Shown one piece after another: positions 18,132-26,614 of a DNA stretch of 64,000 bases. Each line of letters begins with the position of its first letter. Within the stretch, counting starts at the first letter, position 1. Origin of the DNA: Bacteroidetes bacterium UBA4416 (GTDB taxonomy: Bacteria > Bacteroidota > Bacteroidia > B-17B0 > Aurantibacillaceae); contig DGQK01000012.1 of the NCBI GenBank assembly GCA_002390745.1, positions 186,001-250,000 of the forward strand. The letters are read 5' to 3'. Under the pieces are notes generated by a model. The model was not told where the DNA came from. It saw only the letters and a list, made by a program, of their open reading frames with translations, and ran no database searches. The position numbers were made by a program, and so were the translations under genes.

Positions 18132-18845
18132 TCAGGATGTCATTAAGTCCTGCATGGTAAATATACCTTTTTTCCCGATAATATATTCGGCGGCGATCAC
18201 CGCGCCCAGTGCGAAGCCTTTGCGGTTATGCGCCTTGTGCATAATCTCAATATCGTCGATCTCCGATGTGTATTTGATGATGTGGGTGCCGGGCACTTCG
18301 CCCTCGCGCAGGTCCTTAATGAAAAGCGTTTCGGGATGGCGATCGCTGATGCTCCAGTTTTTTTTGCGGTCGATGTGTTCGATCACCTGCCTGGCCAGGG
18401 TGATGGCGGTGCCGCTGGGCTTGTCCAGCTTATGGATGTGATGGATCTCTTCCATCTCCACGTCGTAGCTGTCGTATTTGTTCATGAGCTCCGCCAGGTA
18501 GCTGTTCACTTTCATGAAAAGGTTCACGCCCAGGCTGAAATTGGTGGCATGAAAGAGGGCGCCGTCTTTTTGCAGGCACTCCTCGGCAATGGTTTCAAAG
18601 GTATCGTACCAGCCTGTCGTCCCCACGACCACCGGCACCTGCGCCTCCAGGCATTTCCGGATGTTTGCAGTAACTGTATCAGGGGTGCTGAACTCGATCA
18701 CCACATCGGCTTTCCGGAAGTCTTCCGCCGTGATAGAAGCCGCGTTGGCCCTGCCTGTTTTCAGAACGATCGTATGGCCTCGTTGCAAAGCAATGGCTTC
18801 GATCTCTTTGCCCATTTTGCCGTATCCGGATAGTGCTATGTTCAT
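18132..18845 (-). CDS. dapB: 4-hydroxy-tetrahydrodipicolinate reductase
   Basis: Cytoplasmic NAD(P)H-dependent reductase of the lysine/diaminopimelate pathway, feeding peptidoglycan. At 237 residues it is the short form. Seen: N-terminal nucleotide site MNIALSGYGKMGKEIE (GxGxMG), VVIEFSTPDTV, VVGTTGWYD, the substrate motif EEIHHIHKLDKPSGTA with catalytic His and Lys, and the C-terminal RKGFALGAVIAAEYIIGKKG. The Arg normally present in the GRxG nucleotide loop is replaced here, as in other short DapB forms. It lies after the DUF5683 gene in the par operon, separated from it by 84 bases carrying a repeat-like sequence. Confidence 0.96.
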   Translation of the reverse strand: MNIALSGYGKMGKEIEAIALQRGHTIVLKTGRANAASITAEDFRKADVVIEFSTPDTVTANIRKCLEAQVPVVVGTTGWYDTFETIAEECLQKDGALFHATNFSLGVNLFMKVNSYLAELMNKYDSYDVEMEEIHHIHKLDKPSGTAITLARQVIEHIDRKKNWSISDRHPETLFIKDLREGEVPGTHIIKYTSEIDDIEIMHKAHNRKGFALGAVIAAEYIIGKKGIFTMQDLMTS

Positions 18846-18929
18846 GGTTTGTTGGTTTAACCGCAGCGATTGCGGAGTTCCGGAGTACCGGGACCGCAGA
18901 GAAAATCACTGAGCTTCTTAGCGGTAAAA
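18846..18929 (-). repeat. Repeat-like CTCTGCGGT-type intergenic sequence
   Basis: Read on the minus strand this gap runs ACCGCTAAGAAGCTCAGTGA, then TTTTCTCTGCGGT and CTCCGCAATCGCTGCGGTT. It has the flavour of the dispersed CTCTGCGGT/CCACGGAG intergenic repeats seen in many bacterial genomes, and a related stretch is at 38030-38100. Function unknown. Confidence 0.4.
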
Positions 18930-19577
18930 TTATTTGAATGTTAGTTTGATACTTAAGCCTGTTTGAAAATTATTTTGATATCCAAGATTGTACCAGGGTT
19001 TGAATTGTAAGCTCAGGTCGTCGCTCACATCAAAGGTTTTGAGGTGGGCAGAAACATTCGCGTCAATGACATTAAGGGCATAAGCCACACCGCAGAGGAT
19101 CAGGGCGAGGTCCCTGGATTTTTTGTATTGGTTCTTTTGCACAATGATCTGATCGGCTGTGTACAAGGGATAAGCGCTGAGGGTATTGGGGTCGTCGTCG
19201 TACATGGCCCTGAGCGAATTGCTATAGGACTTGTACCGTTTATTGTTGTTGTAAGCCCAGTACCCAAGGCCTCCGATAGCGGCATACACCAGGGGCATTT
19301 TCCAGTATTGCTGATTGTAGGCCTGGCCCGCCCCCGGCACAACAGCGCTTAAAATAGCTGCCGTGCGCGCCTTGCCATAGATGGCTTTTCTCACCTCTCT
19401 TTTGGCCCTTAACGAATCGGGCTTTTGCGAAGCACTTTTGAGCGTATCTTTTTTGCCCGGGATCGTATTGATATTCTCCATAGGCTCGTTATTGTAGTTG
19501 GTAGAATCTTTAGTCTGAGCCAGAAGACCCTGAGAACACAACACCACGCATAAAAGGCTATATAGAATGAAACGCAT
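18930..19577 (-). CDS. DUF5683 family membrane protein
   Basis: A 215-residue protein; ATG at 19577 is preferred over the GTG one codon upstream. A signal peptide (MRFILYSLLCVVLCSQGLLAQ) is followed by a Lys/Ser-rich linker. The DUF5683 core has ARTAAILSAVVPGAGQAYN, in which Pro-Gly-Ala-Gly-Gln is the family hallmark, then QYWKMPLVYAAIGGLGYWAY and a second hydrophobic segment with IVDANVSAHLKTFDVSDDL-like residues near the C terminus. Conserved in Bacteroidota between parB and dapB. The molecular role is unknown; the location suggests a link to the envelope or cell division (inference). Confidence 0.88.
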   Translation of the reverse strand: MRFILYSLLCVVLCSQGLLAQTKDSTNYNNEPMENINTIPGKKDTLKSASQKPDSLRAKREVRKAIYGKARTAAILSAVVPGAGQAYNQQYWKMPLVYAAIGGLGYWAYNNNKRYKSYSNSLRAMYDDDPNTLSAYPLYTADQIIVQKNQYKKSRDLALILCGVAYALNVIDANVSAHLKTFDVSDDLSLQFKPWYNLGYQNNFQTGLSIKLTFK

Positions 19578-19584
19578 CACCGGA

Positions 19585-19624
19585 TCAAAAATAGAAACAG
19601 GAAACCGGTGATCCCGGTTTCCTG
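19585..19624 (-). terminator. Terminator after parB
   Basis: An 11-bp perfect stem (19598-19608 with 19614-19624) with a 5-base loop lies 15 bases beyond the parB stop; on the minus strand it is followed by TTTCTATTTTTG. It should reduce read-through from parAB into DUF5683-dapB-lepB. Confidence 0.8.
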
Positions 19625-19638
19625 TGACTAACGGTTAG

Positions 19639-20535
19639 TTAATTAATGTCAAAAAAAGACAGGATGTGCTCCAGCTCCGTGTCGTTGCTGAAGCTCAGAG
19701 AGATCGTGCCGGCGCCTTTGGCGTTGCGTTTGAAGTCGAATGATTTGCTGAAGATCTTCTCCAGTTTTTTGGCGATCTGTTTATCTTCAATCGTCAGCGG
19801 TTTTTCTACACGGGTGGTTTTTGGCTTGAAGGCCATTTTTTCTCCACGTGCCAGATCCTCTACCTGGCGTACCGATAACTCGTTCTCAACGGCCATCGCA
19901 TAAATCGCCAGTTGTTTGTCTTCGTTTTCGATGCTCAGCAAGGCGCGGGCATGACCCATGGAAATTTCCTTATCGCGCACCGCTTTCTGAATGACGGCAG
20001 GCAGTTTCAATAACCTTAAAAAGTTAGTCACCGTACTGCGTTGCTTGTTTACCTTCTCGCTGAGCTGTTCCTGGGTAATATTGCATTCATCGATCAGGCG
20101 TTTATAGCTCAGGGAGATTTCAATCGGGTCGAGGTCTTCCCGTTGGATGTTCTCGATGAGTCCCATCTCCAGCATAGCCTGGTCATTGGCTACACGGATG
20201 TAGGCCGGTATTTCCGTTAAGCCCGCAAGCTGCGTCGCCCTGAAGCGGCGTTCCCCCGAGATCAGCTGGTACTTGTCGTAGCCCAGCTTACGGACGGTGA
20301 TCGGCTGGATGATGCCATGCTGCTTGATCGATTCCGACAGCTCCTGCAGGGCGATCTCCTCAAAATTGGTACGTGGCTGAAACGGGTTGGTTTCAATATC
20401 TTTGACCTTGATCACCGCGATGGAGCCCACGATCGGGGCGCCTTCGCCGGATTGCTTGGTGGTAATATCCGTTTTGGCATTCTCTAATAATGCGCTTAAT
20501 CCTCTTCCTAATGCCGGTTTCTTGTTTGTGCTCAT
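19639..20535 (-). CDS. parB: Chromosome partitioning protein ParB
   Basis: A 298-residue DNA-binding CTPase of chromosome segregation. The N terminus KKPALGRGLSALLEN is the classic ParB opening. The ParB/Sulfiredoxin domain contains IETNPFQPRTNFEEIAL, QHGIIQPITVRK, and the CTP-binding GERRFRATQLAG box, followed by MLEMGLIENIQREDLDPIE. A helix-turn-helix segment ITQEQLSEKVNKQRSTVTNF follows, then KEISMGHARALLSIE. The C-terminal dimerisation domain ends FSNDTELEHILSFF. It is 79 bases downstream of parA. No full 16-base parS site was recognised in the window. Confidence 0.97.
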   Translation of the reverse strand: MSTNKKPALGRGLSALLENAKTDITTKQSGEGAPIVGSIAVIKVKDIETNPFQPRTNFEEIALQELSESIKQHGIIQPITVRKLGYDKYQLISGERRFRATQLAGLTEIPAYIRVANDQAMLEMGLIENIQREDLDPIEISLSYKRLIDECNITQEQLSEKVNKQRSTVTNFLRLLKLPAVIQKAVRDKEISMGHARALLSIENEDKQLAIYAMAVENELSVRQVEDLARGEKMAFKPKTTRVEKPLTIEDKQIAKKLEKIFSKSFDFKRNAKGAGTISLSFSNDTELEHILSFFDIN

Positions 20536-20614
20536 GTGATAGTGATTAGTTATTTAGTGGAAAGTGATTAGTGATTGCTTTCTAAGCACTTATCACTATT
20601 CACTCCTTCTCTTA
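20536..20614 (-). repeat. Imperfect GTGATTAGTGA inverted repeat between parA and parB
   Basis: The gap holds several copies of a GTGATTAGT-like phrase (GTGATAGTGATTAG and GTGATTAGTGA), while TATCACTATTCAC further on is nearly complementary, so a long imperfect hairpin can form. No T run follows on the minus strand that would mark a terminator. Function unknown. Confidence 0.4.
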
Positions 20615-21448
20615 TTAGCCTTCGTTGAATTCAGATTCTTCCTGTGTAAAGGTCATGGTGCGGTCTTCGTCGCTGATCTTTGTCAGGCCATTGCGTTGCA
20701 GGATCTCGCGAGCCAGGTTCAGGTAGTTCACCGAACCTTTTCCGACGGCATCGTGCATGATGATGGTCTTGCCGTGGCTTGGCGCTTCCGCCAGCTTGAT
20801 GTTACGCTGCACGATGGTCTGGAATACCATGTTCTGGAAATGCATCTTCACTTCTTCCACCACCTGGTTGGCCAGCTTTAAGCGCGGATCGTACATCGTG
20901 AGAAGAACCCCTTCGATATCGAGGTTGGTATTGATGTGCGCCTGCACCAGCTTGATCGTCTGGAGGAGCTTGCCCATTCCCTCGAGCGCGAAGTATTCGC
21001 ATTGCACCGGGATGATCACACTGTCGGAAGCCGCCAGGGAGTTGATAACCGTAAGGCCCAGCGACGGGCAGCAATCGATGATGATGAAGTCGTAATCGTT
21101 TTTGATCTTGTCAAGGGCCGCTTTCATCATGTAGTCCCTGTCGGGCAGGTTCACGATCTCCAGCTCGATCGCCACGAGGTCGGTATTCGTTGGCAGCAGG
21201 TAAAGGTTAGGCGTTTCCGTTTCCAGGATCACCTCTTTGGGATGCGTATTGTTGATGATGCACTCGTACAGACCCTTGGTAACGCTCTTGGGCTCGATGC
21301 CCACGCCGGAGGTGGCATTCGCCTGAGGGTCGCCGTCTACCAGCAGGGTTTTATATTCCAGAACAGCCAGTGACGCTGCTAAATTGATGGCAGACGTTGT
21401 TTTCCCAACTCCACCTTTCTGATTCGCTATTGCTATGATTTTTCCCAT
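20615..21448 (-). CDS. parA: Chromosome partitioning ATPase ParA (Soj)
   Basis: A 277-residue MinD/ParA-type ATPase that positions the ParB-bound origin. The deviant Walker A lies at residues 11-18 (KGGVGKTT), followed by SAINLAASLAVLEYKTLLVDGDPQ (Walker A', quoted in part), Walker B IIIDCCPSLG, and VLLTMYDPRLKLANQVVEEV. It lacks an N-terminal HTH, as expected for chromosomal ParA. It heads the minus-strand operon parA-parB-DUF5683-dapB-(ATPase-DUF4276)-lepB-DUF3820. A 40-base gap separates it from the following hydrolase gene transcribed on the same strand from upstream. Confidence 0.97.
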   Translation of the reverse strand: MGKIIAIANQKGGVGKTTSAINLAASLAVLEYKTLLVDGDPQANATSGVGIEPKSVTKGLYECIINNTHPKEVILETETPNLYLLPTNTDLVAIELEIVNLPDRDYMMKAALDKIKNDYDFIIIDCCPSLGLTVINSLAASDSVIIPVQCEYFALEGMGKLLQTIKLVQAHINTNLDIEGVLLTMYDPRLKLANQVVEEVKMHFQNMVFQTIVQRNIKLAEAPSHGKTIIMHDAVGKGSVNYLNLAREILQRNGLTKISDEDRTMTFTQEESEFNEG

Positions 21449-21488
21449 GATTCTTGTCGTTCGTTTATATCTGTTTCCGCAATCCTGC

Positions 21489-22169
21489 TTATTTTACAAG
21501 GGTTTCTCCAATGGCCAGGAGCGTCAGGCTTCTGCCGGCGCGCCTGAATTTATATTTCGCCTCTTCCTGATCGATCTTGATGAATCCGAAGGTATCGTAA
21601 TGCATCCCGATGATGTCGCCGCAGTTGATAAAGTCCGTGGCAATGATCGCATTGTCGATACCCATCGTGAAATTATCGCCGATGGGCAGAAAGGCGAAGT
21701 CGACAGAGCGGTAGTTGCCGATCAGCTTCATATCGTAGGTCAGCGCCGTATCGCCGGCATAGTAAAAATTCTTTTCAGAGCTCTCGATCACAAATCCCAT
21801 CGGATGCCCGCCATAGGAGCCGTCGGGCAGGCCGCTGCTATGCACGGCGTTCACGCATTTCACGGAGCCGAAGTCAAAACCTTTTTTTCCTCCGATGTTC
21901 ATCGGGTGCGTATTGCTCACGCCCTGTTTCTGAAGCCATACGTGGATTTCCCAGTTGCATACAACAGTCGCTCCTGTCCGTTTGGCAATTGATACCGCAT
22001 CCGCCACATGGTCTTCATGCCCGTGCGTGATGAGGATGTAATCCGCTTTCACGGTGTTGGCATCAATGTGTTTTGCTAATTCGTTAGGAGTGATGAAAGG
22101 ATCAAAAAGTAAATGTTTTCCTGCGATCTCAACCCCAAAACAGGAATGGCCATAGTACGTAATGTTCAT
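21489..22169 (-). CDS. UPF0173 metal-dependent hydrolase
   Basis: A 226-residue metallo-beta-lactamase-fold protein of the UPF0173/YtkL family. Seen: MNITYYGHSCFGVEIAGK, LLFDPFITPN, the metal motif ITHGHEDHVADAV (HxHxDH), NIGGKKGFDFGSVK, HSSGLPDG, YYAGDTALTYDMKLIG (the metal-bridging Asp) and IGMHYDTF near the C terminus. Family members are cytoplasmic with unknown natural substrate. It lies 40 bases upstream of parA on the same strand and may share its promoter; a divergent gene starts 121 bases away. Confidence 0.93.
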   Translation of the reverse strand: MNITYYGHSCFGVEIAGKHLLFDPFITPNELAKHIDANTVKADYILITHGHEDHVADAVSIAKRTGATVVCNWEIHVWLQKQGVSNTHPMNIGGKKGFDFGSVKCVNAVHSSGLPDGSYGGHPMGFVIESSEKNFYYAGDTALTYDMKLIGNYRSVDFAFLPIGDNFTMGIDNAIIATDFINCGDIIGMHYDTFGFIKIDQEEAKYKFRRAGRSLTLLAIGETLVK

Positions 22170-22290
22170 GGATTAGAATTCAAATAAAATGTACTTAATA
22201 TAACACGTAAAAATAAGCTATTTGAAGGTTTTCTCTGTTTTTAGTTTTTAACAGTAAAATTCATAACTTCGCCAAAATGTTAATAATATA

Positions 22291-22815
22291 ATGAGTTCAA
22301 TTACAGTAATATCCGGCACCAACAGGGAAGACAGTCACACAGAAAAAATAGCCAGGCATTACGAAGCTGTTCTGAAGGAGAAAGGAGAAACCGTCAATTA
22401 CCTTAGCTTAAAAGAGCTCCCTTCCGATTTCATCAATACCGATCTGTATGGCAGGCGTTCGGAAGCATTCCAGCAGATCATCGATAAAGACATTGTCCAC
22501 CAGCATAAATTTGTATTCGTCAGCCCTGAATATAACGGCAGTTTTGCCGGCATTTTAAAAGTATTCCTGGAAGCCATTCCCCCGCGCCTCTGGACCGACA
22601 ATAAAGCCTGCCTGGTGGGAGTATCTTCCGGAAGGGCAGGAAATTTAAGGGGTATGGAGCATCTTACCAATATCCTCAATTACCTGAAAGTAAATGTCTA
22701 TCACAATAAGCTGCCCATTAGCCGCGTGGATACGCTGATGGACGGGCATGGCATCAAAGATGAAGAGACACTTAAGGTGATCGGCCACCAGCTGGACGGT
22801 TTTTTAAGGTTTTAA
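22291..22815 (+). CDS. NADPH-dependent FMN reductase family protein
   Basis: A 174-residue flavodoxin-like oxidoreductase. The FMN phosphate loop is ISGTNREDSHTEKIA near the N terminus, SPEYNGSFAGILKVFLEAI is the flavin-contact motif, and VSSGRAGNLRGMEHL is the second loop. Such proteins reduce FMN, quinones or azo compounds with NAD(P)H; the substrate cannot be told from sequence. A possible promoter -7 element TAACTTCG (22264-22271) lies 20 bases upstream. It is followed after 3 bases by a VOC-family gene, so the two form an operon. Confidence 0.9.
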   Translation: MSSITVISGTNREDSHTEKIARHYEAVLKEKGETVNYLSLKELPSDFINTDLYGRRSEAFQQIIDKDIVHQHKFVFVSPEYNGSFAGILKVFLEAIPPRLWTDNKACLVGVSSGRAGNLRGMEHLTNILNYLKVNVYHNKLPISRVDTLMDGHGIKDEETLKVIGHQLDGFLRF

Positions 22816-22818
22816 ACG

Positions 22819-23205
22819 ATGTACGAGCAATTACAGATTATATTCTACGTGTCTGATCAGTACAGGAGCAGCGGCTTTTATGAGAACCTGCTTGGGATGC
22901 CGCCGGTGCTGAATGTGCCCGGAATGACGGAGTTCGAACTGAGGCAGGGCGTTAAGCTTGGGCTGATGCCGGAAGGAGGCATTGCAAAAATTATCAGCCC
23001 TGCATTGCCTCATCCGAACGAGGCATCAGGTATTCCACGCTGCGAGCTGTACCTGTTTGTGGAGGATGTGGAAGCCGCTTATAAGCATGCGCTCGACTGC
23101 GGGGCCATCCCTATAAGCCCTGCAATGGACCGCGACTGGGGAGACCGGGTGGCTTATGTTGCCGATCCCGACGGGCATGTGGTCGCTTTTGCGAAGCGCT
23201 TGTAA
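22819..23205 (+). CDS. VOC superfamily (glyoxalase/bleomycin-resistance-like) protein
   Basis: A 128-residue single-module vicinal oxygen chelate protein. It shows the paired beta-alpha-beta layout: QIIFYVSDQYRSSGFYENLLG, EFELRQGVKLGLMP, then CELYLFVEDVEAAYKHALDCG and DRDWGDRVAYVADPDGHVVAF, the last being the usual metal/substrate-site end. The function within the superfamily (lyase, dioxygenase, resistance protein) cannot be read from the sequence. It is co-transcribed with the flavin reductase. Confidence 0.88.
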   Translation: MYEQLQIIFYVSDQYRSSGFYENLLGMPPVLNVPGMTEFELRQGVKLGLMPEGGIAKIISPALPHPNEASGIPRCELYLFVEDVEAAYKHALDCGAIPISPAMDRDWGDRVAYVADPDGHVVAFAKRL

Positions 23206-23250
23206 TTGTTTAGCCTGATAGGTTTTAAGGGCAGGTTTGGCAAGGATTTC

Positions 23251-23739
23251 TCAGGATAAACCAAGTCCGCCGGCTTTCCTGGAAAGCTCGTAGCCCTCGT
23301 CTATCAGGCGGTTGGGGCTTCTGCTGGCCATCACGGCAAGCTCGTCGCAGCGGTTGTTCTCTACATTGCTGGCATGCCCCTTTACCCATACAAATTTCAC
23401 GATGTGCTTGCTCAATGCCCTGAGGAGCCGTTTCCACAGGTCGGGATTGGCTTTTCCGGCAAAGCCTTTCTTGATCCAGCCGAATACCCAGTTTTTGTTG
23501 ATGGCATCCACCACATATTTGCTGTCGGAGTATACGATGATGTGCAGACCTTCTTTTTTCAGGCTTTCTATCGCCACGATCACGCTCATGAGCTCCATGC
23601 GGTTATTGGTGGTTTTGACGAAGCCCTGCGCCATTTCCTTGCGTTGCGACTTATATTTCATCACAATGCCGTAGCCGCCGGGACCCGGATTTCCGCTGCA
23701 AGCGCCATCGGTATATATTTCAACCACAGAGTTCTCCAT
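23251..23739 (-). CDS. rnhA: Ribonuclease HI
   Basis: A 162-residue type 1 RNase H, cleaving RNA in RNA-DNA hybrids. Catalytic residues are visible: Asp in VEIYTDGACSGNPGPGGYG, Glu in NRMELMSVIVAIESL, Asp in IIVYSDSKYVVDAI, and the final His/Asp in GHASNVENNRCDELAV. The basic handle region is reduced (KKGFAGKANPDLWKRLL). Monocistronic; it diverges from the M42 peptidase gene. Confidence 0.97.
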   Translation of the reverse strand: MENSVVEIYTDGACSGNPGPGGYGIVMKYKSQRKEMAQGFVKTTNNRMELMSVIVAIESLKKEGLHIIVYSDSKYVVDAINKNWVFGWIKKGFAGKANPDLWKRLLRALSKHIVKFVWVKGHASNVENNRCDELAVMASRSPNRLIDEGYELSRKAGGLGLS

Positions 23740-23880
23740 ACAGGCAGCAAATATAGAGGATTAAACCAATAGAAAAATAATACAAATAAATTATGAGTCC
23801 GGCATTATTTTTTTGTGCTTTTTTTTGCCATCCGTTCTGATAGTTTTTTATATATTTAAAGCTTATATAAACGTAATTGT

Positions 23881-24987
23881 ATGGCAAAAAAAGCGACTAA
23901 GAAAGAGAAAAGTTTCTTTCCCGAAAGTTCCCTTACATTCCTGAAAAACTACCTGAACAACCCGTCTCCTACCGGCTTCGAAAGCGAAGGCCAGAAGATG
24001 TGGCTGAGCTATATCAAGCCATATATCGACGATTATTTTGTAGATACTTACGGAACAGTGGTTGGTGTCGTCAACCCGGAGGCGCCATACAAAGTGGTGA
24101 TCGAAGCGCATGCCGATGAGATTTCCTGGTTCGTGCATTACATTACCAAGGACGGATTTATCTACCTGCGCAAGAACGGCGGCAGCGATCACCAGATCGC
24201 CCCTTCCAAGCGCGTGAATATCCACACGGACAAGGGCATCGTGAAAGCGGTGTTCGGCTGGCCGGCGATCCACGTGCGCGATGCCGCGCGCGAAGAAACG
24301 CCCACGCTGAAAAATATTTTTCTCGACCTGGGCTGCAAGAGCGACAAAGAGGTGGAAGACCTCGGTGTACATGTGGGTTGCGTGGTGACCTACGACGATG
24401 AGTTCATGGTATTGAATGACCGCTATTTCGTTGGCCGTGCCCTCGATAACCGCATTGGCGGCTTTATGATCGCCGAGGTAGCGCGCCTGCTGAAAGAGAG
24501 CAAAACGAAACTGCCTTACGGCTTATATATCGTAAATGCGGTTCAGGAAGAGATCGGCCTCCGCGGCGCGGAAATGATCGCCCACCGCATCAAGCCTCAT
24601 GCCGCCATCATTACCGATGTGTGCCACGATACGCAAACGCCGATGATGAGCAAGATCGTGAGCGGCGACCTGGCCTGCGGCAAAGGCCCTGTTGTATCCT
24701 ACGGCCCGGCGGTGCAGAATAATTTATTGAAGCTCATCATCGACAGCGCCACGAAAGAAAAGATCGGCTTCCAGCGCCAGGCAGCCAGCAGGAGCACGGG
24801 TACCGATACGGATGCGTTTGCCTATAGCAACGAGGGTGTGGCCAGTGCGCTCATCTCGCTCCCGCTGCGTTACATGCATACCACTGTGGAAAGCGTTCAT
24901 AAGGATGACGTGGAAGATGTGATCAAGCTCATTGTGGCGTCGCTTAAGAATATTAAAAACAATCACGATTTCAGATACCTTAAATAG
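23881..24987 (+). CDS. M42 family metallopeptidase
   Basis: A 368-residue co-catalytic zinc aminopeptidase/endoglucanase-M family protein (M42, TET aminopeptidase-like). Metal and catalytic residues are seen in VVIEAHADEISWF (His, Asp), GRALDNRIGGF (bridging Asp), VNAVQEEIGLRGAEM (base Glu and Glu ligand), ITDVCHDTQTP (Asp) and RYMHTTVESVHKDDVE (His). The N terminus is Lys-rich (MAKKATKKEKSF) and not a signal peptide, so it is cytoplasmic, trimming peptides. A possible -7 box TATATTTA is at 23851-23858. The 91-base gap to the next gene holds long inverted repeats. Confidence 0.93.
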   Translation: MAKKATKKEKSFFPESSLTFLKNYLNNPSPTGFESEGQKMWLSYIKPYIDDYFVDTYGTVVGVVNPEAPYKVVIEAHADEISWFVHYITKDGFIYLRKNGGSDHQIAPSKRVNIHTDKGIVKAVFGWPAIHVRDAAREETPTLKNIFLDLGCKSDKEVEDLGVHVGCVVTYDDEFMVLNDRYFVGRALDNRIGGFMIAEVARLLKESKTKLPYGLYIVNAVQEEIGLRGAEMIAHRIKPHAAIITDVCHDTQTPMMSKIVSGDLACGKGPVVSYGPAVQNNLLKLIIDSATKEKIGFQRQAASRSTGTDTDAFAYSNEGVASALISLPLRYMHTTVESVHKDDVEDVIKLIVASLKNIKNNHDFRYLK

Positions 24988-25062
24988 TTGTTGAAAGAGA
25001 GAACGATTGAATCGGAGAGTTAATAAGGTCATATTCATTCTCCGGCTCAACAACTCATCAAA
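24985..25062 (+). repeat. Inverted repeat GTTGTTGA...TCAACAAC after the M42 gene
   Basis: An 8-base arm (24987-24994) pairs with 25047-25054, and an inner GGAGA/TCTCC pair lies within, making a long stem with a large internal loop that starts in the stop codon of the M42 gene. The phrases TAGTTGTTGAA (24985) and TTGAATCGGAGAGTTA (25007) recur, with one difference, upstream of lepB at 16510 and 16492. Confidence 0.45.
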
Positions 25063-25078
25063 TCTCTAATTGAAGAAA

Positions 25079-26614
25079 ATGGCATTACTTGGTTCTATAT
25101 TAAAAACAGTAGTTGACACGCGCGGGAAGATCCCCAAACGAACCAACTTTTATGCGCAGCAGGCTAAGGTGTTGAAAAAATTGCTGACCAAAGCGCAATA
25201 CACGGCCTTCGGCGAGCATTACCATTTTGGGAGGCTGCTCGGCTCTAAGAACATGGTGGAAGGATTTCAGCAGACGGTTCAGATCCATGATTACAGCAGC
25301 ATGTATAAACAATGGTGGTTCCGGGCTTTGCGCGGGGAGCCATACGTGTGCTGGCCCAATCACATTAAATATTTCGCCCTGAGCTCGGGTACTTCCGAAG
25401 CGGCGAGCAAATACATTCCTGTCACGAAAGAGATGCTCAAGGCTTTTAAGAAAGGCAGTGTAAGGCAGATCCTGGCACAGGCGCATTACGATTTTCCAAA
25501 CGAGCATTTTCAGAAAGGCATGCTGGCGATCGGTGGAAGCACCATGCTTGATTTCAACGGCACGCATTACGCCGGCGATCTCAGCGGCATCACGGCTGCC
25601 AATATCCCTATCTGGTTCCAGCACTTTTACAAGCCCGGGAAAGCCATTTCTCGCTATAAGGATTGGGAAACCAAGCTGACGGAGATCGTGAAGAATGCGA
25701 AAGACTGGGACATCGGGATCATTGTAGGTGTTCCTGCCTGGGTGCAGATCCTGATGGAGCGCATCATCGAGCATTACAAGGTAAAAACCATTCATGATAT
25801 CTGGCCAAACCTGCGCGCCTATGTGCATGCCGGCGTCTCCATCGAGCCTTACCGCAAAAGCATTAATAAATTAACCGCCTTCCCGCTGGTGTTTTCCGAT
25901 ACCTATCTGGCATCGGAAGGCCTGATTGCCTACCAGGAAAGGCCCAATCCTGAGCAAGGGATGCGCATGCTCCTGGACAACGGGATCTTTTTTGAATTCG
26001 TTCCTTTCACCGAGGAAAATTTTGACGCCGATGGAAATATTAATCCGCAGGCCAAAGCGCTTTCCATTAAAGATGTGGAGCTGGGGAAAGACTATGCCCT
26101 GCTGATGTCGACCTGTGCAGGCGCCTGGCGCTACCTGATCGGCGATACCATACGCTTTACCAACCTGGAGCACGCTGAGATCGTGATCACCGGGCGAACC
26201 AAGCATTACCTGAGCCTTTGCGGAGAGCACCTGTCGGTGGAGAACATGAGCCGCGCCATCAAGCTCACGGCCGACGACCTGAAGATCGAGCTGAATGAGT
26301 TTGCGGTAGCGGGTGTGCCGCATGGCACCCTGTTTGCCCACCAATGGTATGTAGGTTCCAACAAAGCCGCATCGGAAGAAGACATCAAGCAGCGCCTGGA
26401 TTTTCACCTGAAGGAGATCAATGACGACTACAGGGTGGAGCGTACCTCGGCCCTGAAGGATGTGTATGTGAAAGTCCTGCCGGATGATGCGTTCATCGAT
26501 TTCATGGCGACTAAAGGAAAGCTGGGCTCTGCCCATAAATTCCCACGTGTGCTGAAAGGCGATTTATTAAAAGACTGGCAGGCGTTTATTTCAACTTATA
26601 AAAAATCGTTTTGA
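25079..26614 (+). CDS. GH3 (auxin-responsive promoter) family protein
   Basis: A 511-residue member of the GH3 superfamily, acyl-acid-amido synthetase-like adenylating enzymes best known in plants. Start set at ATG 25079; a TTG three codons earlier is less likely. Seen: KYFALSSGTSEAASKYIPVT, the ATP-binding loop; AGVSIEPYRKSINKLTAFPLVFSDTYLASEG split over motif 2, with SDTYLASEG; YALLMSTCAGAWRYLIGDTIRFTN, the motif 3 equivalent; and GRTKHYLSLCGEHLSVENM. Bacterial members are common in Bacteroidota but their acid and amine substrates are not known. It overlaps the following LysE gene by four bases (TTGA). Confidence 0.9.
   Translation: MALLGSILKTVVDTRGKIPKRTNFYAQQAKVLKKLLTKAQYTAFGEHYHFGRLLGSKNMVEGFQQTVQIHDYSSMYKQWWFRALRGEPYVCWPNHIKYFALSSGTSEAASKYIPVTKEMLKAFKKGSVRQILAQAHYDFPNEHFQKGMLAIGGSTMLDFNGTHYAGDLSGITAANIPIWFQHFYKPGKAISRYKDWETKLTEIVKNAKDWDIGIIVGVPAWVQILMERIIEHYKVKTIHDIWPNLRAYVHAGVSIEPYRKSINKLTAFPLVFSDTYLASEGLIAYQERPNPEQGMRMLLDNGIFFEFVPFTEENFDADGNINPQAKALSIKDVELGKDYALLMSTCAGAWRYLIGDTIRFTNLEHAEIVITGRTKHYLSLCGEHLSVENMSRAIKLTADDLKIELNEFAVAGVPHGTLFAHQWYVGSNKAASEEDIKQRLDFHLKEINDDYRVERTSALKDVYVKVLPDDAFIDFMATKGKLGSAHKFPRVLKGDLLKDWQAFISTYKKSF

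Noticed and set aside
18228..18833. 201-codon frame antisense to dapB
   Set aside because: Shadow of dapB; no domain and no start context.
19841..19850. CCACGTG core considered as a parS site
   Set aside because: Only the CACGTG centre matches the 16-base parS and it is inside parB coding sequence.
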